Assembly: GCF_000210075.1 (NCBI RefSeq)
Contig: NC_021017.1
Location: 3,694,370 to 3,736,583 of the forward strand
DNA: 42,214 nucleotides
Source: Bacteroides xylanisolvens XB1A
Lineage (GTDB): Bacteria; Bacteroidota; Bacteroidia; Bacteroidales; Bacteroidaceae
Direction: 5' to 3'
Shown: positions 34,624 to 42,214 of the stretch, in pieces
How positions within the stretch are numbered: position 1 is the first letter of the stretch
Layout of the letters: each line of letters opens with the position of its first letter
The notes under the pieces: generated by a model
Database searches by the model: none
The model's input: the letters and a program-made list of their open reading frames with translations, nothing else
Told to the model about the DNA's origin: nothing
Translations under genes and position numbers: made by a program

Positions 34624-34695
34624 AGTTAGTCGGTTAATAATTGTAAATGTATAAATCTTGCAAGAATATTTTAATTGTGATATGATCCTGAAAAT

Positions 34696-34741
34696 ATTTA
34701 GGCATAAAAACAGACCGGATGAGCATTGTTTTTGCCTAAAT
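34696..34741. repeat. Imperfect 15-bp inverted repeat with 14-base loop
   Basis: ATTTAGGC plus AAAAACA on the left (34696-34712, with a two-base bulge) pairs with TGTTTTTGCCTAAAT (34727-34741). No T-run follows, so it is not a plain terminator. It lies upstream of the barrel-gene promoter. Confidence 0.6.
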
Positions 34742-34787
34742 AGTCACACTTTAATAACATTTATGCAAAAAAGAGAGTATCTAGGAT

Positions 34788-34818
34788 TTTTTTATATAAA
34801 ATAAATGAAATATATTTG
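34788..34818 (+). promoter_or_regulatory. Promoter of the outer-membrane barrel gene
   Basis: TTTT (34788-34791, three of four), 19 bp, then TATATTTG (34811-34818) followed by C. Transcription should start near 34825. Confidence 0.65.
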
Positions 34819-34951
34819 CGGCTACAAAATATACGTTAAATGTGGAAGGGTGCGTTTCAATGCTTTAACCGGTTGCGAATAATTCCCCGCACTTAAAACA
34901 AAACTATTAACTAACAATGCTAACCAGAGGGAAGAGGAAGGCAACTAAAAA

Positions 34952-35524
34952 ATGAATGATATGAAAAAAGGTTTGATTTTTGTGCTATTTGCACTTGTTT
35001 CTATCGTTTCTTATTCTCAGATTTCTTGGAATGCCAAAGTAGGTATGAATATGAGTAATCTTACAGGTGATGTAGACACAGACATGAAGATTGGTTTTAA
35101 TGTTGGTGTAGGTGCAGAATATGCATTTACGGAAATGTGGTCTGTTCAACCATCTTTGATGTTTACTTCTAAAGGTTATAAAGCTGATGGTGTGAAGTGT
35201 AATCCAATGTATTTAGAATTGCCGATATTGGCAGCAGCAAGATTTGCCATTGCTGATAATCAGAATATCGTGGTAAAAGCAGGTCCTTATTTTGCATTTG
35301 GTGTTGCAGGTAAATATAAATATGATGGAGTTGATGAAAAGGATGATGTTTTTGGAGATGATGGGTGGAAGAGATTTGATGCTGGTCTCGGTGTAGGCGT
35401 TGCTTATGAAATTAATAAATTCTTTATTGACTTATCTGGAGAATTTGGATTAACTAAAATTGCTGATGGTGACGGCGCTCCGAAGAACATGAACTTCTCT
35501 ATCGGTGTAGGTTACAAGTTCTAA
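34952..35524 (+). CDS. Small outer-membrane beta-barrel protein (PorT/OmpW-like size)
   Basis: This 190-residue protein has a signal peptide ending VSYSQ and about eight predicted beta strands, with alternating hydrophobic residues and terminal GVGYKF, typical of 8-stranded outer-membrane barrels (PF13568/PF13505-like). The purine-rich GAGGAAGG lies about 15 bases before the ATG. An in-frame ATG at 34961 (MKKGLIF) may be used. The function is unknown. It stands alone with its own promoter and terminator. Confidence 0.8.
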   Translation: MNDMKKGLIFVLFALVSIVSYSQISWNAKVGMNMSNLTGDVDTDMKIGFNVGVGAEYAFTEMWSVQPSLMFTSKGYKADGVKCNPMYLELPILAAARFAIADNQNIVVKAGPYFAFGVAGKYKYDGVDEKDDVFGDDGWKRFDAGLGVGVAYEINKFFIDLSGEFGLTKIADGDGAPKNMNFSIGVGYKF

Positions 35525-35554
35525 ACTTATTATACTCTCTTTATAATATCTCTA

Positions 35555-35597
35555 AAATCCCTCGTTCTATACTCTCTTGGAACGGGGGATTTTTATA
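35555..35597 (+). terminator. Intrinsic terminator after the barrel gene
   Basis: AAATCCCTCGTTC (35555-35567) pairs with GAACGGGGGATTT (35580-35592), with one wobble, around 12 bases; five T in total follow the stem A. Confidence 0.88.
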
Positions 35598-35607
35598 TTC
35601 TTATTCG

Positions 35608-35645
35608 AAAAAAAACGGCATACCCTCTATGGAAAGGATACACCG
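35608..35645 (-). terminator. Minus-strand terminator of the export operon
   Basis: Read on the minus strand, CGGTGTATCC pairs with GGGTATGCCG (35616-35645) through three wobbles, followed by eight T (35608-35615). Confidence 0.7.
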
Positions 35646-35674
35646 TAAACTCTCTCTCTTGTAATTTTCACTCA

Positions 35675-36934
35675 TTAATCACTTATCTGCTTGGATAAGT
35701 TTTCTTTCTCTTTTAATTCTTTGTATCGCTCTATTGCATGTTTGCGGCTCATTAGTATTTGCCAGCGGTATACCCAACAGGTGGTAAGGAAATAAATGCC
35801 GGCTTGCAACCATAAAGCTTTATATTCAAAAGCTACTTCACTAAGAGTAGCTCCCATATTATTGATTTTTACAAAGCCGTTAATTCCAAAGGTAGAGGGG
35901 AAGATGTAAGATACATACTTCCAAAACGGGGGAATAGCTGCTCCCGGCCAAGAGATTCCGGAAATAAATAACAAGGGGACTGACGTGAATACAAAAATCA
36001 GCATACACGTCTCCCGGTTGCGGATAGCAATGGAAGCTGTCATGGCAAAGAAAATACAAGCCGCAAGGTAGGGGACAACAAATAATACTAATGAACTGGG
36101 TTGTCCGATCTGGTTGAGGCTAAATAATCTTGGGACCACATAAAGTACGTAGAAAGCTACCAATATATAGACCAAGAAATAACTCAAGCCTTTTCCTAAT
36201 ACAATTCGTAGCGTTCCGTTGTAATGACGGTTAATAGGCACGAGATCCTTAAACCTGTTATTTTCACGAGCTGTTCCCGCAGCGAGACCGATACCAAGTA
36301 ATAATGTTTGTTGGATAATTAATACTAGTACTGCAGGAATTAGGAAAGCAGCGAATCCGGTAGTCGGGTTGAAGATAGAGATTTCTTCATATTCGATCGG
36401 ATAAGCGGTGATTTCATCCTGCCGGTCGGTTGTATTTCCACTGCGTGCAATCTTGATATCCTTATTCATATTCAGAGAAACCGCTGTGTTGGCAAGAAGC
36501 ATCGATTTATAATACAACAATCCGCTCATGTCGCAATAGATGCTCACTTGTGTCTGTTTTCCTTTGGCAATATTGTCACTAAAATCCGAAGGGATATAAA
36601 TGATGCCGTATGCACGCCGGTTTTTCAGCATTTGTTTGGCCTCTTCCATATCGGCACAGTAGGAGACGATTTTAACATCGGGCGTAGCATCTACCTTGCG
36701 GAGATATTCGCGGCTAAGAGATGAATGTGAATCGTCAACAACAACAGCAGGAACTTCACGCACTACTTCGTTATCATAGATGAAACTATATAGCAACGGA
36801 TAACCTAACGGGACGAGTATAAAGAATATCAGTACCCCCTGGTCGCGGAAAGTTGTCTGAAACTCCCGTTTCCAGATATAAAACAGGTCATTGATGCCTT
36901 GAGCTATCTTATCTTTTAATTTTATATCTTTCAT
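35675..36934 (-). CDS. ABC-2-type permease, second of pair
   Basis: This 419-residue inner-membrane protein has one N-terminal membrane segment (about 32-52), a large periplasmic domain with VPAVVVDDSHSSLSREYLRKVDATP, and five more segments from about 195 to 395. This is the ABC2_membrane_3 (YhhJ/YbhR-like) layout. It is the last gene of the operon; its ATG directly abuts the stop of the first permease (36935). The two permeases probably form a heterodimer. No nucleotide-binding domain is present. Confidence 0.87.
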   Translation of the reverse strand: MKDIKLKDKIAQGINDLFYIWKREFQTTFRDQGVLIFFILVPLGYPLLYSFIYDNEVVREVPAVVVDDSHSSLSREYLRKVDATPDVKIVSYCADMEEAKQMLKNRRAYGIIYIPSDFSDNIAKGKQTQVSIYCDMSGLLYYKSMLLANTAVSLNMNKDIKIARSGNTTDRQDEITAYPIEYEEISIFNPTTGFAAFLIPAVLVLIIQQTLLLGIGLAAGTARENNRFKDLVPINRHYNGTLRIVLGKGLSYFLVYILVAFYVLYVVPRLFSLNQIGQPSSLVLFVVPYLAACIFFAMTASIAIRNRETCMLIFVFTSVPLLFISGISWPGAAIPPFWKYVSYIFPSTFGINGFVKINNMGATLSEVAFEYKALWLQAGIYFLTTCWVYRWQILMSRKHAIERYKELKEKENLSKQISD

Positions 36935-38116
36935 TTAGGGTATATATTTATAGTAAACCAATGCTTCCTTCAGGCGGTGAACCACGAAGAAGGGGAGCAT
37001 CATGAATATTAATAGTGCCATATAGTTGGTCCATGAGTAAGCCATACTATATCCGTTGAGCGCCTGATCCACGTAAATAAGGAAATAGTGCCGCAACGGG
37101 AATAGATTGCTCAAAGCCTGTAAAACAGGATGCATAGCCATGACCGGGAATGAAAATCCGGAAATGGAGAACGATATGACTCCCCACAGGGAAGCAAAAC
37201 TTAATCCGAGTCGTAGAGTCGGCAGGGTTCCTATCATGACAATACCACAACATTGGGATGCCAGTACAAGACAGAGCGTGGCAAATATCATCGGAAATAT
37301 ACCGCTGTTGCAAGGAAAATGCAGGAATCCATACAGGTATACATTATAGAATATACCCATAATGAAAAAGACTACAGTGTGGGGAAGCAACTTCCCGGCC
37401 AATGCAATATAAATGGAGTTGTTACTCATTCGTAACCATTCGCGAGCCGTACGATCTTTGATTTCTACACCGATTGAATAGACAGTTACCATAAATATTA
37501 ATAGCATGAGTACTCCCGGTATCAGTGTATTGCATAAGTATACCGAATAGTTTAGCCACGGATTATTCAGTGGGTGTGTATCGATAACAATCGGTTGCAG
37601 ATATGCCATAGCCTGATCCTCTGTTGCACCTTTGGCATATAACATGGTCCTTGCAGCGGCTCCTGAGGTGAGTTCTCCCATCATTTTCATATCCCTGAAC
37701 AATAGAGAGCCTGCAATCAGGTATGAGTAATTGGTATAGAAAGAGATCGTTGGCTGCCGTTGGCTTTGTGCCTCTGCCGATAAACCCTTGGGGAGATAGA
37801 AGAACCCGTAGATTTTTCCCTCCTGCATGGCAATACGCGCATCTGTTACATTGCTGTAATGAGCTACAACCCCTGTCTGCGAAAAAGCATCCAGATTGCG
37901 GACAATATTACGGGAAGTAGACGAATCATCCATGTCCACCACTCCCGCAGGAAGATCCTTGGGAAGCCCCGAATCCATTAAAGTGGTGAAGAATATATAA
38001 CAAAACAGCGGGGCAATGACCATACAGAAGAGATAGAGCGGGCGTGATACCAATCGCCGGCACTCTCTTTGCATAACCTGCCACAAAGCTATATATTTCT
38101 TTTCTCTCTCTTTCAT
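36935..38116 (-). CDS. ABC-2-type permease, first of pair
   Basis: This 393-residue paralogue of the next permease has the same layout: membrane segment at about 25-45, periplasmic region with LPAGVVDMDDSSTSRNIVRNLDAF, then membrane segments from about 195 to 385. It starts two bases after the adaptor gene stop and ends where the second permease starts, so translation is probably coupled. Together with the HlyD-type adaptor and TolC it forms a tripartite exporter. The substrate is unknown; E. coli relatives export drugs or lipids. Confidence 0.87.
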   Translation of the reverse strand: MKEREKKYIALWQVMQRECRRLVSRPLYLFCMVIAPLFCYIFFTTLMDSGLPKDLPAGVVDMDDSSTSRNIVRNLDAFSQTGVVAHYSNVTDARIAMQEGKIYGFFYLPKGLSAEAQSQRQPTISFYTNYSYLIAGSLLFRDMKMMGELTSGAAARTMLYAKGATEDQAMAYLQPIVIDTHPLNNPWLNYSVYLCNTLIPGVLMLLIFMVTVYSIGVEIKDRTAREWLRMSNNSIYIALAGKLLPHTVVFFIMGIFYNVYLYGFLHFPCNSGIFPMIFATLCLVLASQCCGIVMIGTLPTLRLGLSFASLWGVISFSISGFSFPVMAMHPVLQALSNLFPLRHYFLIYVDQALNGYSMAYSWTNYMALLIFMMLPFFVVHRLKEALVYYKYIP

Positions 38117-38118
38117 GG

Positions 38119-39111
38119 TTACTTGTCAATGATAACAGACATACCCGGACGGAGATTTTCCACTTTCTCTACCGGAGAAGCTTTCACCTCGAATGTTTTC
38201 AGATCAAATTGTCCGGTCGTTTTGGTTGCTTTCCAGGCAGCATAAGTGCCTAAGTCTTTCAGATAATATACTTTGAGCTGGATCTTTTTATTATCCAGAG
38301 CAGGAATGATAGCTTCGAACTCCGACCCCATCGTCAGGTTCTTGAGCAAATCTTCGCGTACATTGAATGTTACCCACATATCGTTGAGTTCAGCGATATT
38401 CATGATGGGAGCACCAGTACCTACCAATTCGCCTACCTTCGGGAAAATCTCTGAAACTTCTCCGGCAGCCGGAGCTATGAGATAAGTCTCCTTTATGTAC
38501 GATTCTACTTCGGCAACAGCACCTTTTGCCCGGTTTACCAAAGCTTCCGCGGCCATCTTGTCTTCACGTTCCGCTCCGTTCTTTGCCATAGTATATTGCG
38601 CTTTGGCTGCTTTCTCTGTAGCAATGCTTGCATCCCGTTGCGCAGTGACTTCATCCAATTTCTGTGCAGGCATTACTCCCTGCTCATAGAGGTTCTTTAC
38701 ACGTTGATATGATTTTTCGGCAATGGTGACGCCTGCTTGGGCTTTTTGCCACATTTCGTATGCTGCCTGGATTTGTTCCTCACGCGCGCCTTTGATTGCT
38801 TTTGCGTTTTGTGCCTGTGCGGCAGCTTCGGCAGCACGTGCCTGTTCCATTTTTGCCACTACGTCAGGAGCTTCCAAAATAGCCAGCGTATCTCCGGCAT
38901 TGACACTTTGTCCTTCTTTCACGCGAAATTCCAATATACGTCCCGGAACTTTGCTCGAAACGCGATACTCGGTAACTTCAGCCTGTCCCTGTATAATTTC
39001 AGGACCTTTGCGAAGCATGAAGAAGCCAACGACTGCAACGATTGCAATAACTCCAAGTAGAGTAAGGAATGCAAGCAGCATATTGCTGTTTTGTGATTTT
39101 ATAGGTGCCAT
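38119..39111 (-). CDS. HlyD/YbhG-type periplasmic adaptor protein
   Basis: This 330-residue protein has one N-terminal membrane anchor (about 12-32) and a lipoyl/barrel-sandwich domain split by a long Ala-rich coiled-coil hairpin (about 80-210, EQARAAEAAAQAQNAKAIKGAREEQ). A beta-barrel domain follows with LIAPAAGEVSEIFPKVGELVGTGAPIMNIAELND. It bridges the inner-membrane permeases and TolC. The operon order TolC, adaptor, permeases is kept. Confidence 0.92.
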   Translation of the reverse strand: MAPIKSQNSNMLLAFLTLLGVIAIVAVVGFFMLRKGPEIIQGQAEVTEYRVSSKVPGRILEFRVKEGQSVNAGDTLAILEAPDVVAKMEQARAAEAAAQAQNAKAIKGAREEQIQAAYEMWQKAQAGVTIAEKSYQRVKNLYEQGVMPAQKLDEVTAQRDASIATEKAAKAQYTMAKNGAEREDKMAAEALVNRAKGAVAEVESYIKETYLIAPAAGEVSEIFPKVGELVGTGAPIMNIAELNDMWVTFNVREDLLKNLTMGSEFEAIIPALDNKKIQLKVYYLKDLGTYAAWKATKTTGQFDLKTFEVKASPVEKVENLRPGMSVIIDK

Positions 39112-39152
39112 ATGATTTATGAATTATGATTTATGATTTATGTTTTATGGAT
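39111..39152. repeat. Six heptads of TATGATT type before the adaptor gene
   Basis: TATGATT, TATGAAT, TATGATT, TATGATT, TATGTTT and TATGGAT run in perfect 7-bp steps from the adaptor start codon into the gap after tolC. On the coding strand they read AATCATA and make up the ribosome-binding region. Such heptads are frequent Bacteroides spacers, in my recollection. Confidence 0.8.
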
Positions 39153-39217
39153 TGTGAGTTGGTTAGGGATTGGGTTGTTTCTGATTGGGTTCTTTACTTT
39201 ATTTTTCTGCTTTTTAT

Positions 39218-40681
39218 TTATTTCAGTGTTCCCAGAGATTTCTTCAGATAGATTTCTGTTAACTTCACATCTATTTGTGCGTCAATCTTTTCTGAATGAG
39301 CGGACAGCCATGCCGTTTGTGCTTCAAGAACATTACTTGTGGCAATCACTCCCTCTTTAAAACCAAGCGTTGCATAGCGCAGATTCTCTTCCGCTTTTTC
39401 CATGTTTTTGGAAGACATAACCAGTTTCTTACCTGCTTCTTTTACCTTGAAAGCGGCTTGATTGACTTGCAACTCTATTTTTTCGCGTGCGTCCTGAAGC
39501 TGGTATTGTGCAATGCGGGCTTCGGCTTTTGCCGCTCTCGTTTTATAAATACCTTCTCCCCAGTGCCATATAGGTATCTGTACCATCACTCCCACATTCC
39601 ACATGCCTTTGAATTTGTTTTCAAAGCTGTTGAAGACAGAAGGGTTGGTTACCATATAATTCCCCATCAATGCGATAGAAGGAAGATGTTCGGCACGGGT
39701 TACGTTTACTTTCTGTTTATAAATCTGTGTCGCTAATTCGAGACTACGTATTTCCGGACGATTCTCATAAGCGGTAGATAAATCGAAATGAGGGTCTGTT
39801 GTCAGTAATGGAATATCTTCCATATTTTCATCTGCTAGCGTGATGGGGGAGCTAAGATCAATACCGCATAGTTGGCACAGCAACATTCGGGCAAGGCTCA
39901 ATCCATCTTCCACTTTGGTGAGTGTCATTTCTGCTTCATTCACCTTGACGCGTACAGACAAGCCATCCGCTTTGGTGGCTACTCCTTCATTAATCATTTT
40001 TTCCACATCACCGTCCAGCTGTTGCAAGAGCTTTAAATAACCTTCCGCCAACTTCTTCTTATTAACCAGCGAAATAACTTGCCAATAAGCCTGGTCTGTA
40101 CTCATGATTACTTCCTGCATGCCACCGTGGTGTTGTTCTTGAGCCAACTCTTCGGCATACTTTGTTATTTTGTTGTACGCCCGGATTTTTCCACCCATAT
40201 ATAAAGGCTGTGTCAATGTAAGAGCACCTGCATAGACATTCCTGGTGTCTGTGCGGAGCGCATCCACTAAAGAGTTTCCCGCTCGGTCGAGAGCAGGCAG
40301 AGCCGCTCCTAGTTTTCCGCTTAAGGAAGCAATAAGTGGTTTTAATTCAGGATGTGCTGTTGCAATCTCGGTTGCAGCCTGTTGGATAGGGCCTGCCAGA
40401 TTAGTTCCTAGTCCTGAAAGCGCAGCTTTCTGGTCGTTGTTTAATAATGAAAACTCTTTCTGGTTTCTCATGTAAGCTCCGGTTGCCGAGAAATTGGGAA
40501 GATAATTCGTAAATGCAGCTTTCCGTTGATAATGAGCAGCATTTATCTTCTCATTGCTTATCAACAAATCTTTGTTGTTGGCAAGAGCTAATGCGCGGCA
40601 ACTATCCAGACTTAGAAAGTTCTGCGCTTTTCCTATGAAAGTGAGACTTAGCAGAATTGTCAGAAGAAATACTTTTTTCAT
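39218..40681 (-). CDS. TolC-family outer-membrane efflux protein
   Basis: This 487-residue protein starts at ATG 40681 (MKKVFLL), which places the signal peptide (ending GKAQ) at the N-terminus; a start four codons earlier (40693) is possible. It has two OEP repeats with long helices: LALANNKDLLISNEKINAAHYQRKAA in the first and RPEIRSLELATQIYKQKVNVTRAEHLPSIALMGNY in the second. It forms the outer-membrane duct of the exporter and is the first gene of the operon. An unusual Ala/Pro-rich insert (about 65-110, LGTNLAGPIQQAATEIATAHPELKPL) extends the first repeat. Confidence 0.92.
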   Translation of the reverse strand: MKKVFLLTILLSLTFIGKAQNFLSLDSCRALALANNKDLLISNEKINAAHYQRKAAFTNYLPNFSATGAYMRNQKEFSLLNNDQKAALSGLGTNLAGPIQQAATEIATAHPELKPLIASLSGKLGAALPALDRAGNSLVDALRTDTRNVYAGALTLTQPLYMGGKIRAYNKITKYAEELAQEQHHGGMQEVIMSTDQAYWQVISLVNKKKLAEGYLKLLQQLDGDVEKMINEGVATKADGLSVRVKVNEAEMTLTKVEDGLSLARMLLCQLCGIDLSSPITLADENMEDIPLLTTDPHFDLSTAYENRPEIRSLELATQIYKQKVNVTRAEHLPSIALMGNYMVTNPSVFNSFENKFKGMWNVGVMVQIPIWHWGEGIYKTRAAKAEARIAQYQLQDAREKIELQVNQAAFKVKEAGKKLVMSSKNMEKAEENLRYATLGFKEGVIATSNVLEAQTAWLSAHSEKIDAQIDVKLTEIYLKKSLGTLK

Positions 40682-40772
40682 CGCATCTTGCATATTAATA
40701 AGGTGATACTTCTATATTTAATAACCCGGTTCTTATGTAATTTGTTTATTGAAGTAGTCTGTTTTTTTGTAC

Positions 40773-40788
40773 TTGTTTACTTAAACAA
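40773..40788. promoter_or_regulatory. Perfect 16-bp dyad in the export-operon leader
   Basis: TTGTTTA-CT-TAAACAA is a perfect inverted repeat with a two-base centre. It lies just downstream of the expected start of transcription (near 40802), where a TetR- or MarR-type repressor could block elongation. No regulator gene is adjacent. Confidence 0.55.
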
Positions 40789-40808
40789 TAATTGCATAAA
40801 CAACGATG

Positions 40809-40839
40809 CAAATGTATGTGCTTTCTGTGAGAACTCAAA
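40809..40839 (-). promoter_or_regulatory. Promoter of the TolC-adaptor-permease operon
   Basis: On the minus strand TTTG (40836-40839), 19 bp, then TACATTTG (40809-40816) followed by C: a full consensus match. The leader to the tolC ATG is about 120 bases. Confidence 0.85.
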
Positions 40840-40883
40840 ACGAATTAGCTTTTTTTAGAAATATAGTGGGGATGGATTCTGTT

Positions 40884-40924
40884 GAAAAGAAAGAAGGCTA
40901 TTCCTCATGGCGAGGAACAGCCTT
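40884..40924 (-). terminator. Intrinsic terminator of mdh
   Basis: On the minus strand AAGGCTGTTCCTC (40912-40924) pairs with GAGGAATAGCCTT (40894-40906), with one wobble, around GCCAT, then CTTTCTTTTC. Confidence 0.88.
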
Positions 40925-40953
40925 TCTTGATATATAAAGTAAGGGGATTTTAA

Positions 40954-41895
40954 TTACAGAGCACCTACTTCTTTCAAAGCAGCGTTAGTTCCGTGAACAG
41001 CTTTTGCGCTAGCTGCGAACTTAGCTTTTTCGTCTTCGTTCAGGTTCAGTTCAACGATCTTTTCGATACCGTTCTTGCCAAGGATTACAGGAACACCGAT
41101 GCAAAGATCTGATTCGCCGTATTCACCTTCCAATAATACAGAACAAGGAACCATCTTCTTTTGGTCGTGAAGGATAGATTCAACTACGAATGCTCCTGCT
41201 GCACCCGGTGCATACCATGCAGAAGTACCTAGCAATTTAGTCAGCGTAGCACCACCTACCATAGTAGCAGCAGCAACTTCTTCCAATTTCTCTGCAGAGA
41301 TGAAATTAGCTACAGGCATACCTTTGTAAGTAGCGAAACGAGTCAAAGGAATCATCGTAGTATCACCGTGACCACCGATAACCATACCTTCTACTTCGTT
41401 AGCGTTGCAACCGATAGCTTGAGACAAGAAATATTTGAAACGAGAGCTATCCAGAGCACCACCCATACCGATCACACGGTTTTTCGGCAAGCCCAGAGCT
41501 TTCAATGCCAAATAAGTCATTGTATCCATTGGGTTGGAGATAACAACGATGATAGCGTTAGGAGAATATTTCAACAGGTTTTCTGCTACCGATTTAACGA
41601 TACCAGCGTTCACACCGATCAGTTCTTCACGAGTCATACCCGGTTTACGAGGAATACCTGAAGTAATCACAACAACGTCAGAGTTAGCAGTTTGAGCATA
41701 GTCGTTCGTGCAGCCTACCAATGTAGTGTCGAAACCCAACAATTGAGCTGTCTGCATCATATCCATTGCTTTACCTTCTGAAACGCCTTCTTTAACGTCC
41801 AGCATTACTACTTCGTCTGCTACTTCATTAAAAGCAAGTACATTTGCACATGTAGCACCTACGTTACCTGCGCCTACTACGGTTACTTTTGACAT
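40954..41895 (-). CDS. mdh: Malate dehydrogenase (LDH-like type)
   Basis: This 313-residue enzyme interconverts malate and oxaloacetate with NAD(H). It has the Rossmann GAGNVG (8-13), the acidic D near VMLDVKEG that selects NAD, substrate arginines in GIPRKPGMTREEL, and the catalytic His in GGHGDT. Full length and highly conserved. It is transcribed alone, from its own promoter to its own terminator. In Bacteroides it works in the reductive branch to fumarate and succinate. Confidence 0.97.
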   Translation of the reverse strand: MSKVTVVGAGNVGATCANVLAFNEVADEVVMLDVKEGVSEGKAMDMMQTAQLLGFDTTLVGCTNDYAQTANSDVVVITSGIPRKPGMTREELIGVNAGIVKSVAENLLKYSPNAIIVVISNPMDTMTYLALKALGLPKNRVIGMGGALDSSRFKYFLSQAIGCNANEVEGMVIGGHGDTTMIPLTRFATYKGMPVANFISAEKLEEVAAATMVGGATLTKLLGTSAWYAPGAAGAFVVESILHDQKKMVPCSVLLEGEYGESDLCIGVPVILGKNGIEKIVELNLNEDEKAKFAASAKAVHGTNAALKEVGAL

Positions 41896-41944
41896 AATAC
41901 TATATATTTAAAAAGTTGATAATTTGTTTTATCTTTTAGCGCGA

Positions 41945-41976
41945 CAAAATTACAACGATAATCCTAATTAAAGAAA
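41945..41976 (-). promoter_or_regulatory. Promoter of mdh
   Basis: On the minus strand TTTC (41973-41976, three of four), 20 bp, then TAATTTTG (41945-41952). Transcription should start near 41938, giving a leader of about 43 bases. Confidence 0.75.
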
Positions 41977-42106
41977 TTTTTCCGTAATAATTTTAGTTAA
42001 AGGTCGAAGTTCCCGATAATATATAGGTATGATAAAAAGTTTGGGTGGAAGAAGCTGTTTTTTGCATGGTTATATACAGAATGTAGCTGCGTAAGAATGT
42101 ACTATT

Positions 42107-42211
42107 ATGGCAAATGATTCATTCAGCTATTTTTTTATAATTGCTTGTCTATTCGGAGTTACTTCGTTCGCTACTATTATTTCGTTCCACTATAGTGTTC
42201 CGCAAGAATAA
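42107..42211 (+). CDS. Possible 34-residue single-span membrane peptide
   Basis: ATG at 42107 to TAA at 42209 encodes 34 residues with a hydrophobic run (about 6-27, FSYFFIIACLFGVTSFATII), enough for one membrane span. No ribosome-binding site or promoter stands out. Chance AT-rich frames often look hydrophobic, so this is uncertain. Confidence 0.2.
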   Translation: MANDSFSYFFIIACLFGVTSFATIISFHYSVPQE

Positions 42212-42214
42212 CTA

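Larger units (their letters stand above)
34564..34951. other. Divergent intergenic region, blaI-like gene to barrel gene
   Basis: This 388-base stretch has no gene. It holds the blaI-type operators (34580-34623), a long imperfect inverted repeat (34696-34741), the barrel-gene promoter (34788-34818) and its leader of about 125 bases. The leader can pair GTGCG (34850-34854) with CGCAC (34888-34892) and contains the palindrome AACCGGTT. Confidence 0.7.
41896..42214. other. Region upstream of mdh to the window edge
   Basis: This stretch contains the mdh leader and promoter (41896-41976). Beyond that I see only AT-rich sequence and one small open frame (42107-42211). The next gene lies outside the window. 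Confidence 0.6.

Noticed and set aside
1..42214. tRNA or rRNA genes, insertion sequences, integrases
   Set aside because: No tRNA T-loop/acceptor pattern, rRNA sequence or transposase motif was recognised by eye on either strand; a tRNAscan-SE or ISfinder run would settle this.

Overview
The window is chromosomal DNA of a Bacteroides species, most like the B. thetaiotaomicron / B. ovatus group. Evidence: a SusC/SusD pair, Bacteroidetes-type promoters (TTTG, about 19 bp, TAnnTTTG), lipoproteins with FASC/FSSC-type lipoboxes, DUF3575 and Mfa-like surface proteins, and a typical rplM-rpsI-rpsB-tsf run. The species is an inference.

Region 1 (1-13980) is a polysaccharide utilization locus read left to right. 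Order: secreted heparinase II/III-like lyase, DUF3575 barrel-like protein, two Mfa/fimbrillin-like lipoproteins (the second with a DUF1566-like C-terminal domain), a second lyase made as a lipoprotein, a SusC-like TonB-dependent transporter and a SusD-like binding lipoprotein. Placing a surface-protein trio between two lyases, with susC/susD last, is unusual and is the most distinctive genetic arrangement here. No regulator, sulfatase or unsaturated uronidase lies inside the window.

Region 2 (13981-30017) is housekeeping. It holds the ribosomal/EF-Ts operon, which has a consensus promoter, two structured leaders and an internal terminator-like hairpin. Next come a thioredoxin-like gene and a SUI1-family gene on the minus strand, divergent from rex, then an FAA-hydrolase-family gene, ispF and a metallophosphoesterase. 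An uncharacterised minus-strand gene follows, then mnmA, a subtilisin-like protease, xseA, xseB, ilvE, a DUF975 membrane protein, trmB and an Mrp-type ATPase that lacks the usual CxxC.

Region 3 (30018-35645) holds a sensing cluster on the minus strand: a BlaI-type repressor, an M56/BlaR1-type membrane metalloprotease with two TonB C-terminal domains, and a large thioredoxin-domain protein. Its promoter carries two operator-like dyads. Two intergenic arrays, on either side of the thioredoxin gene, repeat with a 22-bp phase. The M56 protein has a Ton-box-like LDEVVVVGYG segment between its two TonB domains. A small outer-membrane beta-barrel gene diverges from this cluster.

Region 4 (35646-42214) holds a four-gene minus-strand export operon (TolC, HlyD-type adaptor, two ABC-2 permeases, no ATPase) with a perfect 16-bp dyad in its 5' leader, then mdh, and a gap with one doubtful small membrane ORF.

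Most gaps between transcription units could be assigned a promoter, a terminator, or both. Functional calls rest on recognised motifs. Novelty claims need the database or experimental checks named with each finding.
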